Shown here: positions 24,877 through 35,675 of the stretch, piece by piece | Layout: each line of letters begins with the position of its first letter | Position numbering within the stretch: the first letter of the stretch is position 1 | Assembly: GCF_900115845.1 (NCBI RefSeq) | Contig: NZ_FOXX01000001.1 | Location: 372,001 to 436,000 of the forward strand | DNA length: 64,000 nucleotides | Origin: Priestia endophytica DSM 13796 | Lineage (GTDB): Bacteria > Bacillota > Bacilli > Bacillales > Bacillaceae_H | Direction of reading: 5' to 3' | The notes under the pieces: model-generated | The model's input: only the letters and a program-made list of their open reading frames with translations | Databases searched by the model: none | Told to the model about the DNA's origin: nothing | Made by a program: the position numbers and the translations under genes

Positions 24877-25884
24877 TTAGTCACAGCGTTCATTTTTCAC
24901 GGTACTTTTTTCATAAAGGTGAATAAGCTCATATGCTCCCTCTAATGCGGTTAAGCTTCCATGCTCTGTTCTTTTTTTAATATCATAAAAATATTTTCTC
25001 ACTTCTTCATTTTCATAAAAAGAATGCCATAAATATTCTCTCACAAGATTTTCTAACCAAGCATTTGACTGCTTCATTCTTCTTTCATAAAAAAGGTTTC
25101 TTTCTTTCATGTATGTTTTGAACTCACAAATGATATCCCATATTTCTTCTATTCCTTCATTATCTAGTGAAGAGCATGAAACAGCTTTAGGCTCCCATCC
25201 ATCTTGATTGCTATGCAATAAATGAAGAGAGAGCTCATACTCTTTTCGAGTGAGAAGGGCTTTTTGTTTATTATTCCCATCCGCTTTATGAACACATAGA
25301 AGATCTGCAAGCTCTAAAATTCCTCGTTTCATTTGTTGAAGCTCGTCTCCTCCTCCTGTTAAAACAAGCAGAATAAAAAAATCAACAAGCTCTCGAACCT
25401 CTGTCTCGCCTTGCCCAACTCCTACTGTTTCAACAAAAATAACGTCATATCCTGCTGCTTCACATAAAAGGATGCTTTCTCTCGTTTTATAGTGAACGCC
25501 ACCAAGCTTTCCACCAGATGGAGACGGTCTGATAAACGCTCTCTTGTTTCTTGCTAATTCGCTCATTCTTGTTTTATCTCCTAAAATGCTTCCTCCTGAA
25601 ACAGTGCTGCTCGGGTCAACTGCCAATACAGCAACATGATACCCATTGTTACAAAGATATGTTCCAAGCGTTTCAATAAACGTACTTTTTCCTGCGCCAG
25701 GAACGCCGCTTACCCCAATTCTAATCGAGTTTCCAGAAAGGTGGTGAAGAGCTTTTAAAATAGCTTCAGCCTTTTTTCTATGTTTTGCTGCATTACTTTC
25801 TATAAGCGTAATGGTTTGAGCTAAGAGAGCGCGATCACCATTTTTAATTCCTTCTATATATTCACTAACCGTTTTCTTGCTCAC
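24877..25884 (-). CDS. meaB: methylmalonyl-CoA mutase-associated G-protein chaperone MeaB
   Basis: P-loop GTPase that protects and reloads adenosylcobalamin in methylmalonyl-CoA mutase. 335 residues. Walker A GVPGAGKS at residues 60-67, DPSS and a metal-binding ETVGVGQGE, and an NxxD-like HKADGNN base motif. GTG start lies directly after the mutB TAG (TAGGTG) with its ribosome site inside mutB, so expression is coupled. Previously labelled ArgK in many genomes. Confidence 0.93.
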   Translation of the reverse strand: MSKKTVSEYIEGIKNGDRALLAQTITLIESNAAKHRKKAEAILKALHHLSGNSIRIGVSGVPGAGKSTFIETLGTYLCNNGYHVAVLAVDPSSTVSGGSILGDKTRMSELARNKRAFIRPSPSGGKLGGVHYKTRESILLCEAAGYDVIFVETVGVGQGETEVRELVDFFILLVLTGGGDELQQMKRGILELADLLCVHKADGNNKQKALLTRKEYELSLHLLHSNQDGWEPKAVSCSSLDNEGIEEIWDIICEFKTYMKERNLFYERRMKQSNAWLENLVREYLWHSFYENEEVRKYFYDIKKRTEHGSLTALEGAYELIHLYEKSTVKNERCD

Positions 25885-28014
25885 CTACTCTCCCTCAATT
25901 CTTTTTATAATCTCTTTTAATACATTCTCAGCAGCTTCTGGAATAACGGTTCCAGGGCCAAAAATAGCAGCTGCTCCTTCTTTATATAAAAAAGGATAAT
26001 CTTCTTTTGGAATCACTCCACCTACAATAACAACAATATCTTCCCGTCCTTGTGCTTTTAACTCTCTCATTAATTTAGGAAGCAATGTTGTATGTCCTGC
26101 TGCAAGCGAGCTCATTCCTATAACATGAACGTCATTTTCAATTGCTTGACAAGCTGTCTCTTCAGGTGTTTGAAAAAGAGGACCAATGTCAACATCAAAT
26201 CCTAAATCTGCAAAAGCACTGCCAATTACTTTTGCTCCTCTATCATGTCCGTCTTGCCCCATTTTCGCGATTAAAATGCGTGGTCTTCTCCCTTCTTCTT
26301 CATAAAATAGAGAAGTTTGTTTACGAACATTTGCAATCTTCTCTTTCTCTGAAAATGAGTGGCTATAAACACCGCTGACTGATTTTGTTACAGCTTGAAA
26401 ACGTCCACTCGTTTTTTCAATAGCGTACGAAATTTCACCGAGCGTTGCTCGAGCTCTAGCAGCCTCAACAGCAAGATCTAGTAAATTTCCCATTCCTGTT
26501 TCAGCTGCATTTGTTAAAAGAGAGAGCGTTTCGTTTACCCTTTCTTCATTCCGTTCTCTTTTTAATGTTTGTAGCCTAGCCATCTGCTTTTCTCTTACTT
26601 TCGTGTTGTCAATTTTTAAAATCTCAAGCGGATCTTCGTTTTCATTTTTATATTTATTAACACCGACAATCACTTCTTCACCTGAATCAATTTGGGCTTG
26701 ACGTCTTGCAGCTCCTTCTTCAATTTTCAGCTTAGGCCATCCTGCTTCAATAGCTTTTAACATTCCACCAAGTTCATTCATTTCTTTTATATGCTCTCTC
26801 GCCCTCATAATAAGCTCATTTGTTAATTTTTCAACATAGTAAGAACCTCCCCATGGATCAATCACATTTGTGATTCCTGTCTCTTCTCGGAGATAAAGCT
26901 GAGTTGCTCGAGCAATCTCGGCTGAAAAATCAGTTGGAAGCGCAATTGCTTCATCAAGTGCATTTGTGTGAAGAGATTGTGTGCCACCCAAAACCGCAGA
27001 AAGAGCTTCAAGACACGTTCTTGCTACATTGTTAAACGGATCTTGTGCTGTTAAACTCCATCCTGATGTTTGTGAATGTGTGCGCAGCATAAGTGATTTT
27101 GGATTTTTCGGTGAAAACGGCCCAATCAGCTCCGCCCATAGAAAACGCGCGGCTCTCATCTTAGCTATCTCCATAAAATAATTCATGCCAATCCCCCAAA
27201 AAAAAGACAGTCTTGGAGCAAAAGAGTCAATATCAATACCAGCTTCTATTCCTGTTTTAACGTATTCTAAACCATTTGCTAGCGTGTAAGCGAGCTCAAC
27301 GTCTGCTGGTGCTCCTGCTTCTTGCATATGATATCCTGAAATGCTAATGCTATTAAACTTCGGCATATGTTTAGATGTGTAGGAGAAAATATCCGCAATA
27401 ATTTTCATTGACATCGTTGGAGGGTAAATGTAAGTATTGCGAACCATATACTCTTTTAAAATATCGTTTTGAATGGTACCAGAAAGCTTTGCACGCTCAA
27501 CTCCTGCTTCCTCAGCAGCTACAATATAAAAAGCCATAACAGGAAGCACCGCACCGTTCATTGTCATCGAAACAGACATCTTATCAAGAGGAATGCCCTC
27601 AAATAAGATTTTCATATCTAAAATGGAATCAACTGCAACCCCTGCTTTGCCAACATCGCTTTCAACACGAGGATGATCAGAATCATATCCTCTATGTGTT
27701 GCAAGATCAAAAGCAATGCTAAGCCCCTTTTGTCCCCCTGCAAGGTTTCGCTTATAGAAGGCATTGCTTTCCTCAGCTGTGGAATAACCTGCATACTGTC
27801 TTATTGTCCAAGGCTTTGTTGTATACATTGTAGGATATGGACCTCTCACATATGGAGAAACTCCTGGCGCTGTATGAAGATGTTCAAAGTTCTCTTCCAT
27901 ATACATGTTGTATATATCAATGTTTTCTACTGTTTTTCTTGTTTTAAGAGATGTGGATAAAATCTTCTCTTCATGTATTAAGAACGGTTTTTGGAAGGAA
28001 GGTCTTTTGTACAT
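25885..28014 (-). CDS. mutB: methylmalonyl-CoA mutase large (catalytic) subunit
   Basis: Adenosylcobalamin enzyme converting R-methylmalonyl-CoA to succinyl-CoA. 709 residues: TIM barrel with [20 protein letters not shown] near the start (CoA channel) and a C-terminal cobalamin domain whose GQDGHDRG supplies the B12-ligating His (DxHxxG). ATG at 28014 follows AAAGGAGA. Overlaps the end of mutA by 37 bases. Requires B12 supply, which this window does not encode. Confidence 0.95.
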   Translation of the reverse strand: MYKRPSFQKPFLIHEEKILSTSLKTRKTVENIDIYNMYMEENFEHLHTAPGVSPYVRGPYPTMYTTKPWTIRQYAGYSTAEESNAFYKRNLAGGQKGLSIAFDLATHRGYDSDHPRVESDVGKAGVAVDSILDMKILFEGIPLDKMSVSMTMNGAVLPVMAFYIVAAEEAGVERAKLSGTIQNDILKEYMVRNTYIYPPTMSMKIIADIFSYTSKHMPKFNSISISGYHMQEAGAPADVELAYTLANGLEYVKTGIEAGIDIDSFAPRLSFFWGIGMNYFMEIAKMRAARFLWAELIGPFSPKNPKSLMLRTHSQTSGWSLTAQDPFNNVARTCLEALSAVLGGTQSLHTNALDEAIALPTDFSAEIARATQLYLREETGITNVIDPWGGSYYVEKLTNELIMRAREHIKEMNELGGMLKAIEAGWPKLKIEEGAARRQAQIDSGEEVIVGVNKYKNENEDPLEILKIDNTKVREKQMARLQTLKRERNEERVNETLSLLTNAAETGMGNLLDLAVEAARARATLGEISYAIEKTSGRFQAVTKSVSGVYSHSFSEKEKIANVRKQTSLFYEEEGRRPRILIAKMGQDGHDRGAKVIGSAFADLGFDVDIGPLFQTPEETACQAIENDVHVIGMSSLAAGHTTLLPKLMRELKAQGREDIVVIVGGVIPKEDYPFLYKEGAAAIFGPGTVIPEAAENVLKEIIKRIEGE

Positions 28015-29663
28015 GCTTCGTCTCCTTTCAACGTTTCTATAAACAAAGCAACCTTTGATAAAATATCCTCTTCTTTACATAGAAAGATGCTTGATTTTCG
28101 AGGTGCTTCATCCACCGCAAAAACAATTCGTTTATCAAACTGAAAAAGAGAAGGAAGATCAAACTGTTTATACAGTTCATTCTTGCCGCATAAAATATAG
28201 AAAGATGAAAAATCTTCTTTTAAAAAGCTTTTTAGATCTTCTACGGTCGATAACACTGTACTTTCCTGCACCGTAAATCCAACAGATGTAAATATTCTAG
28301 AAAAAAATCCAATTTCTTCCTGTTCTTTATGAAGGAGTAATAATGTAATGTTTCGTTTAGAAGATGGTAAAGTAGCTAATATTCTGCTTCTTAGTTTTTC
28401 ATAAGGAAATGCTCTTCTGTTTTCGTTTGAAATAAAGAGAGGTGGATTTTCCGTTTCACTTATATACTCTGTTGTCCCCACAATCGCAATATTTCCCTTT
28501 TGAATTTCCCTTTGTTCTTTTTCATGTATAATAGCTATTTTTCGCTGCCATGTTCCTTTTTCTAACGTATTAGCCATTCCTCCATCTTTTTCGATAGCTT
28601 GAAAATGAATCCAAGCTTTTTCGGCAAACTCTGTTGTTAAATTTTCAAGATAATAAGACCCCCCACCTCCGTCTAATACGTAGGAAATTCCTGTTTCATA
28701 ATAAATAATGTGATGAAGGTTAAGAGCCATCCGAACTCCAAGAGGTGAATTTCGCTCATAAGGCTCAATATATAAACTATCAACTCCTCCTAATAGAGCT
28801 GAAAGAGATTCTGTTGTTGTACGAAGTAAGTTTGTATAAGTCATGTAGGCTGTTTTATTACGAGAAGATGTTTTAGCATGAATATGTGGAAGGATAGAAG
28901 TTGGATTAGGAATGTGAAAACATTCTAGAAGATGAATCCAAAGCGCTCGAAACGCCCTGATTTTTGCTATTTCTTGAAAAAATTCGTTACTTATAGAAAA
29001 AGTGAACGCTATTTTTTTTGCGGTTTGTTCAGGCGATATTCCGCGTTTTGCAAAAGCATCTATATAATCACATGCAACAGCAATAGCACTTGCAAGCTGC
29101 TGAGTAGCGGTTGCTCCATCATTTTCGTATGTAGAAGCGTCTACAATAAGCAGTTTCCTACTTTCTTCTTTATCAATATAAAAAAGAGGCAATAGCTCGT
29201 CATAAGCTTTCTCTAATGAAAAAGAAGCTGAAGCATAATATTCACCAAGCGGGTCGCTTCCAATGATGCCTTTCATTTGTAAGGAAGCGTATTTTTGAAG
29301 AAAAGAAGCTAAATTTAAAGAAGATTGCTTAATAAAAAAATAGGAATCTTTTTTTATTATATTTTCTAGATATGGTGATGCTTTAATGTTTTCATGTAAG
29401 TAAAGAAAACGAGCTTCCTCTCCGTCACGTTGATAAGATGAAAAGTCTTCTGGTATGAGTGCAATCCTCCATGGCTGTTCACTATACGGACTAGAACGAT
29501 GCGTTCTTGTAAAAAGGGATGGATCCACTCCCTTCCAGTAAAGAGGTTCAATTTTGATTGAATCAAGGGTCTGTGAACAAATGGACTCCCATTCCCTATC
29601 TTTCAATGTTTTTTTAGCTAGTGAAAGCCAAGCACTCTCTAAAACGCTTTCATTTTGCTTCAT
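27978..29663 (-). CDS. mutA: methylmalonyl-CoA mutase small subunit
   Basis: Non-catalytic partner of MutB. 561 residues. Its barrel resembles the large subunit ([31 protein letters not shown]), but the C-terminal cobalamin-like domain lacks the DxHxxG motif, as expected for the beta subunit. Somewhat shorter than many small subunits. ATG 29663 follows AAGGAGG at eight bases; GTG 29666 is the alternative. It starts only 33 bases after a hairpin that follows bkdB. Confidence 0.92.
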   Translation of the reverse strand: MKQNESVLESAWLSLAKKTLKDREWESICSQTLDSIKIEPLYWKGVDPSLFTRTHRSSPYSEQPWRIALIPEDFSSYQRDGEEARFLYLHENIKASPYLENIIKKDSYFFIKQSSLNLASFLQKYASLQMKGIIGSDPLGEYYASASFSLEKAYDELLPLFYIDKEESRKLLIVDASTYENDGATATQQLASAIAVACDYIDAFAKRGISPEQTAKKIAFTFSISNEFFQEIAKIRAFRALWIHLLECFHIPNPTSILPHIHAKTSSRNKTAYMTYTNLLRTTTESLSALLGGVDSLYIEPYERNSPLGVRMALNLHHIIYYETGISYVLDGGGGSYYLENLTTEFAEKAWIHFQAIEKDGGMANTLEKGTWQRKIAIIHEKEQREIQKGNIAIVGTTEYISETENPPLFISNENRRAFPYEKLRSRILATLPSSKRNITLLLLHKEQEEIGFFSRIFTSVGFTVQESTVLSTVEDLKSFLKEDFSSFYILCGKNELYKQFDLPSLFQFDKRIVFAVDEAPRKSSIFLCKEEDILSKVALFIETLKGDEACTKDLPSKNRS

Positions 29664-29695
29664 CACATTTTCCTCCTTCTTTATTCTCTATGATA

Positions 29696-29727
29696 AAGAA
29701 AGATAGCTTATATAAGCTATCTTTCTT
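29696..29727 (-). terminator. hairpin between bkdB and mutA
   Basis: Perfect 15-base inverted repeat AAGAAAGATAGCTTA / TAAGCTATCTTTCTT. It is AT-rich and has only a mixed T-rich tail on the minus strand, so it is probably a weak terminator that allows some read-through to mutA-mutB-meaB. Confidence 0.65.
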
Positions 29728-29740
29728 GTCTTGAGAACTT

Positions 29741-31000
29741 TTAGTAAAGAGCTGTCTCGGATGAAATGTTTTCAATAATTTCTTTAACTCGCGCTAGAAA
29801 TCTTCCGCAAACAAGACCGTCTAAGACGCGATGATCTAACGATAAGCAAATATTTACCATATCACGAATTGCAATCATATTATCGATTACAACAGGACGT
29901 TTAACAATTGTTTCAACTTGCAAAATAGCTGCTTGCGGGTAATTAATAATTCCCATAGACTGAACAGAACCAAATGAACCTGTATTGTTCACTGTAAATG
30001 TCCCACCTGTCATATCATCTGAAGTGAGCTTTCCGTTACGCGTCTTAGCTGCTAGCTCACTAATTTCCCGTGCAATGCCTTTAAGTGTTTTTTCATCAGC
30101 ATGTTTAATGACTGGAACATATAAGGCATCATCTGTTGCTACAGCAATCGAAATGTTAACATCTCTTTTTTGGACAATCTTATCTCCTGCCCACATTGAA
30201 TTCACTTCTGGGAATTCTTTAAGAGCTTGCGCAACAGCTTTTACGAAGAAAGCAAAGAACGTTAAGTTGATGCCTTCTTTTTCACGGAAGGAAGCTTTTA
30301 CGCTCTCACGATAATTGACAAGGTTTGTTGCATCAACTTCAACCATTGTCCAAGCATGAGGTGCTTCATGTTTGCTGCGAACCATATTAGAAGCAATAGC
30401 TTTACGAACAGGAGTAAGCGGAATTTCCTTGTCTCCATTGCTAACAGAAACAGGTGTGCTTTCTGTCATTTTAGGTGGTTCAGGTGGTTTCTCGACTTTT
30501 GATTCTTGTTTTGGCTTTGTATCAAGTGCGGAAGTCTCAGCTTTGATACCGCCGCTATTAATGATTTTTGTTATATCTTTACGTGTAATACGACCACCAG
30601 CACCTGTCCCTACAACCTTTGTTAAATCAATATTATGTTCTTGTGAAAGGCGCAGAACTGCTGGTGAGTAACGCGTTTTCGCACTCTCGTCTTTTGGTTT
30701 TTCGCTTTCTTTTTTGCTTGGTTTCTCAGCTGTCTCTTCTTTATTCTCAGCTGAAGATCCTTCTACTTCGATATAACAAATAGTTTCGCCAACAGGAATT
30801 GTTTCCCCTTCTTTTGCAACAATTTCTGTAATTTTCCCTTCAAAACTTGAGGGAACTTCTGCTGTTACTTTATCTGTTGTTACTTCTGCAATAGGATCGT
30901 ATTTTTGAACTGTGTCACCGGCAGAAATAAGCCACGATGAAATGGTTCCTTCTGTGACGCTTTCACCGAGCTGTGGCATCGTCATTTTTTCGATTGCCAT
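29741..31000 (-). CDS. bkdB: branched-chain alpha-keto acid dehydrogenase E2
   Basis: Dihydrolipoyl acyltransferase core of the complex; moves branched acyl groups to CoA. 419 residues: lipoyl domain with Lys44 (TTDKVTAEVP), Glu/Lys-rich linker, peripheral-subunit-binding domain near 110-150 (RYSPAVLRL to GGRITRKDI), a second linker, then the catalytic domain ending with His390 and Asp394 (SLDHRVLDG). Last gene of the bkd operon, 14 bases after bkdAB. Confidence 0.95.
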   Translation of the reverse strand: MAIEKMTMPQLGESVTEGTISSWLISAGDTVQKYDPIAEVTTDKVTAEVPSSFEGKITEIVAKEGETIPVGETICYIEVEGSSAENKEETAEKPSKKESEKPKDESAKTRYSPAVLRLSQEHNIDLTKVVGTGAGGRITRKDITKIINSGGIKAETSALDTKPKQESKVEKPPEPPKMTESTPVSVSNGDKEIPLTPVRKAIASNMVRSKHEAPHAWTMVEVDATNLVNYRESVKASFREKEGINLTFFAFFVKAVAQALKEFPEVNSMWAGDKIVQKRDVNISIAVATDDALYVPVIKHADEKTLKGIAREISELAAKTRNGKLTSDDMTGGTFTVNNTGSFGSVQSMGIINYPQAAILQVETIVKRPVVIDNMIAIRDMVNICLSLDHRVLDGLVCGRFLARVKEIIENISSETALY

Positions 31001-31014
31001 TCTTTTCCCTCCTT

Positions 31015-31998
31015 TTAAAACTCTGCAAGCTCACGCATTGCTTTTTCAATTTTATCTGGATTCATCATAAAGAATTTTTCCATTGGTGGAGCATACGGCA
31101 TTGCGGGAACATCTGGTCCTGCTAAACGTTTAATTGGTGCATCAAGATCAAACAAACAATTTTCTGCAATGATAGCCGATACTTCTCCAATAATGCTTCC
31201 TTCTAGATTATCCTCTGTTACAAGCAGCACTTTCCCTGTTTTAGAAGCTGCTTCAATAATTGCTTCTTTATCTAATGGATAAACTGTTCTTAAATCCAAA
31301 ACATGAACAGAAATACCGTCTGCTGCAAGCTTTTCTGCTGCTTGAAGTGCAAAATGAACGCAAAGGCCATATGTAATGACCGTAATATCTTCTCCTTCAC
31401 GCTTAACGTCTGCTTTATCAAGTGGCACAACGTACTCTTCTTCTGGTACTTCTCCTTTAATTAAGCGATACGCACGCTTATGCTCTAAAAACAGAACAGG
31501 ATCATCGTCCCTAATAGCAGCTTTTAGCATCCCTTTCACATCATACGGTGTTGAAGGCATGACAATCTTAAGACCAGGCTGATTAGCGAAAACGGCTTCA
31601 ACAGATTGTGAGTGGTAAAGGGCACCGTGAACACCGCCCCCATAAGGAGCACGAATTGTAATCGGACAATTCCAATCATTGTTGGAGCGATAGCGAATTT
31701 TCGCTGCTTCTGAGATAATTTGGTTTACAGCAGGCATAATAAAATCTGCAAACTGCATTTCAGCAATTGGACGCATTCCATACATTGCAGCCCCTATTCC
31801 GACCCCTGCAATAGCAGATTCAGCAAGTGGCGTATCTAGTACGCGAGCTTCTCCAAATTTTTCGTAAAGACCTTGTGAAGCTTTAAATACGCCTCCTTTT
31901 ACACCTACATCTTCTCCTAATAAAAATACTTTTTCATCTCTTTCCATCTCTTCTCTCATTGCGGCTGTAATAGCTTCAATATAAGAAATTACCGGCAT
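31015..31998 (-). CDS. bkdAB: branched-chain alpha-keto acid dehydrogenase E1 beta
   Basis: Transketolase-type beta subunit of the thiamine diphosphate decarboxylase. 327 residues. Family motifs FLLGEDVGVKGGVF, DTPLAESAIAGVGIGAA and MQFADFIMPA are present, with the conserved APYGGGVHGALYHSQS loop. ATG at 31998 is chosen because AGGAGG precedes it; the frame from 32019 overlaps bkdAA. Works as an alpha2beta2 unit with BkdAA. Confidence 0.95.
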   Translation of the reverse strand: MPVISYIEAITAAMREEMERDEKVFLLGEDVGVKGGVFKASQGLYEKFGEARVLDTPLAESAIAGVGIGAAMYGMRPIAEMQFADFIMPAVNQIISEAAKIRYRSNNDWNCPITIRAPYGGGVHGALYHSQSVEAVFANQPGLKIVMPSTPYDVKGMLKAAIRDDDPVLFLEHKRAYRLIKGEVPEEEYVVPLDKADVKREGEDITVITYGLCVHFALQAAEKLAADGISVHVLDLRTVYPLDKEAIIEAASKTGKVLLVTEDNLEGSIIGEVSAIIAENCLFDLDAPIKRLAGPDVPAMPYAPPMEKFFMMNPDKIEKAMRELAEF

Positions 31999-32011
31999 TT
32001 TTCTTCCTCCT

Positions 32012-33004
32012 CTACTCACCGTATACGTATTTCAAAGCATTCTCTCCGTCAGCATATGCTGCTTTTTCAGCATAGTCTGTTGCATCATTTATAATATCCA
32101 TGATTTCTTTTAGCAGCTCTTCTTCTTTTTCGTCTGTTAGCAATCCTTCTTCGCGTAAATATGCTGCGAATTTAACAACTGGGTCATCTTGTTTTGCTGC
32201 TTCAAGCTCTTCTTTTGCGCGATAGCTTTTATCATCATCATCACTTGAGTGAGCTGTTAGACGATGTGAAACAGCTTCAATTAGTGTTGGCCCTTCCCCA
32301 CTTCGTGCCCGATCGGCCGCTCTTTTCGTTGCTTCATAAACATCAAAAACATCTGTCCCGTCTACTGTATAACCTGGCATTCCGTACCCAGCTGCACGAT
32401 CAGATACTTTCTCACATCCTAATTGCTTATGTGTTGGAACAGAAATCGCGTATTTATTATTTTCGCACATTAAAATAACAGGTAACTTATGAACGCCTGC
32501 AAAGTTCGCTCCTTCATGAAAATCTCCTTGATTTGAAGATCCTTCTCCAAATGTTACAAACGATACGAAGTTTTTCCCCTGCATCTTCGCCCCAAGCGCA
32601 ATTCCTACTGCATGCGGAACCTGAGTTGTTACAGGAGAAGAACCTGTAACAATACGGTGCTTTTTACTGCCAAAGTGACCAGGCATCTGGCGTCCCCCTG
32701 AGTTTGGATCTTCACCTTTTGCAAAACTTGCAAGCATTAAATCACGAGTTGTCATTCCAAATGCAAGCACAACACCTAAATCACGATAATACGGCAAGAT
32801 GTAATCTTCTTCCCGATTGAGCGCATACGCCGCTCCGATTTGCGTTGCTTCCTGTCCTTGACATGAAATAACAAACGGAATTTTCCCCGCTCTATTTAAT
32901 AGCCACATGCGCTCATCAATCTTTCTTGATAAGAGCATTGTTCTGTACATTTCTAAAACATTTTCATCTGTTAAGCCAAGTGATTTATGGCGATTCTCTG
33001 CCAT
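32012..33004 (-). CDS. bkdAA: branched-chain alpha-keto acid dehydrogenase E1 alpha
   Basis: Thiamine diphosphate-binding alpha subunit, 330 residues. GRQMPGHFGS, GIALGAKMQ, and the TPP motif GEGSSNQGDFHEGANFAGVH (GDG-like to N) are visible, with the phosphorylation-loop equivalent HRLTAHSSDDD. Oxidatively decarboxylates the 2-oxo acids of Val, Ile and Leu. Follows lpdV by 18 bases. Confidence 0.95.
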   Translation of the reverse strand: MAENRHKSLGLTDENVLEMYRTMLLSRKIDERMWLLNRAGKIPFVISCQGQEATQIGAAYALNREEDYILPYYRDLGVVLAFGMTTRDLMLASFAKGEDPNSGGRQMPGHFGSKKHRIVTGSSPVTTQVPHAVGIALGAKMQGKNFVSFVTFGEGSSNQGDFHEGANFAGVHKLPVILMCENNKYAISVPTHKQLGCEKVSDRAAGYGMPGYTVDGTDVFDVYEATKRAADRARSGEGPTLIEAVSHRLTAHSSDDDDKSYRAKEELEAAKQDDPVVKFAAYLREEGLLTDEKEEELLKEIMDIINDATDYAEKAAYADGENALKYVYGE

Positions 33005-33022
33005 ATAACCGCCTCCTTTAAA

Positions 33023-34444
33023 TTAAAAGTGTATTGCTTTGCCATCAACGCTAAGCGCTGCTTCACCAAGTACTTCTGATAAACTTGGATGCGGGTGCAC
33101 CGCATGAGCCATTTCCCATGGTGTTGCATCAAGAACTTTAGCTAAACCTGCTTCTGAAATAAGCTCTGTTACATTTGGACCAATAAGATGAACACCTAAT
33201 AAGTCATCTGTTTCCTTGTCAGCAATGATCTTTGCAAACCCTGATTCTTCCCCTGAGATCAGCGCTTTACCGACTGCTTGAAATGGAAACTTTCCAACTT
33301 TAACATGAAATCCATTTTTAATGGCTTCTTCTTCTGTTAAGCCAACGCTTGCAGCCTGTGGTGAACTGTATACACATCTCGGGATATCTGTCGAACGCAT
33401 GGGGATAGGCGTTCGTCCAGCAATATGCTCAACTGCTTTTATTCCTTCATGTGATGCAACATGTGCAAGCTGAAGACCACCGATAACATCACCAATTGCG
33501 TAAATATGTGATTCTTTCGTTTGATAGTATTCATTTGTCATAATAAAACCGCGATCAAGCTCGATGCTTGTATTTTCGATCCCGATTCCTTCTGTATTTG
33601 CTTTTCTTCCAACAGATAAAAGAAGTCTTTCACCTTTAAACGTTTGCTTCCCATTACTTGTTTGAGCTTCAATTACAACTTCAGCTTCTTTTTGAAGCGT
33701 TTCTGGCAGCACTTGTGCTCCTGTTACAATTTCAACCCCTCTGCTTACTAAAGCACGGTGCATCTCTTTTGATACATCCTCATCTTCTGTTGGGAGAATA
33801 CGTTCGCTATATTCTACAATTGTGACCGAAACTCCGAAGTCACATAACATTGAGGCCCATTCGACTCCAATTACGCCTCCTCCAACAATAATGATGGATG
33901 TTGGCAGTTTCTCCATTTTCAGTGCCTCATCTGATGTGATCACTGTTTCTCCGTCCACCTCAAGGTTTGGTAATGTATTAGGTCTTGAACCTGTTGCTAA
34001 GATCACGTTTTTAGGAATGAGTACTTCGTTTTCATCACCGTTTGTAAATTCTACTGAAATAGAACCTGCCATTGGCGAGAAAATGGACGGCCCAAGCATG
34101 CGACCTGTTCCTTCATACACGTCGATTTTTCCTTTTTTCATCAAATATTGAACACCGCTATAAAGCTTTTCTACAATTTGTTCTTTTCGCTGTTGAACTT
34201 TTGAAAAGTCAAGCTCCACTTGTGATGAAAGGATTCCATAATCTTCGCTATGTTTAGCTGTTTGAAAGACTTCCGCACTTTTTAAAAGTGCTTTGCTTGG
34301 AATACATCCTGCATGAAGGCATGTTCCTCCAAGTTTATTTTTTTCTACAATTGCCGTTGAGAAGCCAAGCTGTGACGCGCGAATGGCTGCTACATACCCA
34401 CCGGTTCCGCCTCCGATAATGACCACATCGTACTCTTTTGACAA
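33023..34444 (-). CDS. lpdV: dihydrolipoyl dehydrogenase of the branched-chain complex (E3)
   Basis: FAD disulfide oxidoreductase that re-oxidises lipoyl groups with NAD. 473 residues: FAD motif GGGTGGYVAA, redox pair Cys42 and Cys47 (GGTCLHAGC), NAD motif GGGVIGVEWA, and catalytic His450/452 in HPHPSLSE. Starts at TTG 34444 after AAGGTGA, six bases downstream of buk. Dedicated E3, in addition to any pyruvate-complex enzyme elsewhere. Confidence 0.95.
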   Translation of the reverse strand: MSKEYDVVIIGGGTGGYVAAIRASQLGFSTAIVEKNKLGGTCLHAGCIPSKALLKSAEVFQTAKHSEDYGILSSQVELDFSKVQQRKEQIVEKLYSGVQYLMKKGKIDVYEGTGRMLGPSIFSPMAGSISVEFTNGDENEVLIPKNVILATGSRPNTLPNLEVDGETVITSDEALKMEKLPTSIIIVGGGVIGVEWASMLCDFGVSVTIVEYSERILPTEDEDVSKEMHRALVSRGVEIVTGAQVLPETLQKEAEVVIEAQTSNGKQTFKGERLLLSVGRKANTEGIGIENTSIELDRGFIMTNEYYQTKESHIYAIGDVIGGLQLAHVASHEGIKAVEHIAGRTPIPMRSTDIPRCVYSSPQAASVGLTEEEAIKNGFHVKVGKFPFQAVGKALISGEESGFAKIIADKETDDLLGVHLIGPNVTELISEAGLAKVLDATPWEMAHAVHPHPSLSEVLGEAALSVDGKAIHF

Positions 34445-34450
34445 CGTAGT

Positions 34451-35569
34451 TCACCTTCTTTTTGAAAAATTTGTATTCACTTCGATTTCTTTTGGATATT
34501 TCTTTGCCCGTTCTTCTCCTCGAAGCACCCGAAGCGCTCCTTCTGTTAAGGCTTGAAGTTCGTTTTCACCAGGATAAACACTAACGTCTGCTATCCAGCT
34601 TATTCGTTCTGTAATATCAGCTACAAGCTCTTTTCCATATGCGAGTCCGCCTGTTAATAAAATGGCATCCACTTTTCCTTTAAGTACAGTGCTTGCAGAT
34701 CCAATTTCTTTTGCAACTCCATAGCTCATAGCTTCAAAAATTAAGCGAGCTTTTTCATTTCCCTGTCGAATCATCTCTGTCACTTTTACTGCATCATTTG
34801 TTCCAAGATGGCCATAAAGTCCACCTTGACCAATAAGCATTTTCATCACTTCTTCACGGTAATACTCTCCTGAAAAACAAATGCGAACTAAATCTCCAGC
34901 AGGAACCGTTCCTGCGCGCTCTGGACTAAATGGACCATCTCCGTGAAGACCATTATTTACGTCAACTACTTTTCCGTGATTATGTGCTCCAACGGTAATT
35001 CCTCCACCCATATGAGCGATGATTAAGTTAAGATCTTCATACTTTTTATGAACCGTTTTGGCATACCTTCTTGCTACTGCTTTTTGGTTCAAAGCATGAA
35101 AAATACTCGTTCGTTCAATGCCAGGAAGTCCTGAAACACGTGCTAGATCACTTAGTTCATCAACAACAACAGGATCTACAATATAAGCCTTAATATTTAG
35201 TGACTGAGCAATGTGGTGAGCAATAATGCCTCCTAAGTTCGAAGCATGCTGTCCTGCATATCCTACTTTCAAATCTTCTAGCATTGCGTCATTAACGGTA
35301 TACGTCCCCCCTTCAATAGGACGAAGTAAGCCACCACGTGCACAAACGGCATCAATTTTTGATAAGTTAATTCCTTCTCTATGAAGAAGCTCAACAATCT
35401 TTTGCTTTCTGAAATCATACTGATCATTGATTGTCTCAAAAGGAGCCAATTCTTCTTGATTATGTCGGATCGTTTCTTCAAAAAGCGGTACTTCATTATG
35501 AAACACCCCGATTTTCGTTGATGTTGAACCAGGGTTGATAACGAGTATACGATACATAGATTGTGACAA
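34451..35569 (-). CDS. buk: butyrate kinase
   Basis: Acetokinase-family kinase, 372 residues, converting (branched) acyl phosphates and ADP to acid and ATP. ASKHA motifs: [14 protein letters not shown] at the N-terminus, [13 protein letters not shown], and GGLAYGKEL. With Ptb it allows ATP gain from branched acyl-CoA or, in reverse, priming of branched fatty acids from acids. TTG 35569 has AAGGGGG eight bases before it; the ATG at 35557 is too far from that site. Confidence 0.93.
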   Translation of the reverse strand: MSQSMYRILVINPGSTSTKIGVFHNEVPLFEETIRHNQEELAPFETINDQYDFRKQKIVELLHREGINLSKIDAVCARGGLLRPIEGGTYTVNDAMLEDLKVGYAGQHASNLGGIIAHHIAQSLNIKAYIVDPVVVDELSDLARVSGLPGIERTSIFHALNQKAVARRYAKTVHKKYEDLNLIIAHMGGGITVGAHNHGKVVDVNNGLHGDGPFSPERAGTVPAGDLVRICFSGEYYREEVMKMLIGQGGLYGHLGTNDAVKVTEMIRQGNEKARLIFEAMSYGVAKEIGSASTVLKGKVDAILLTGGLAYGKELVADITERISWIADVSVYPGENELQALTEGALRVLRGEERAKKYPKEIEVNTNFSKRR

Positions 35570-35675
35570 AGCAGATCCCCCTTATTGTAAAGTGACGCTC
35601 AAATAAGCTATGTAATATTCTCCTCTCCCAATGAGAAAGAGGGGATAAGACCGTCACCATCTCCCCCCTAATTTT

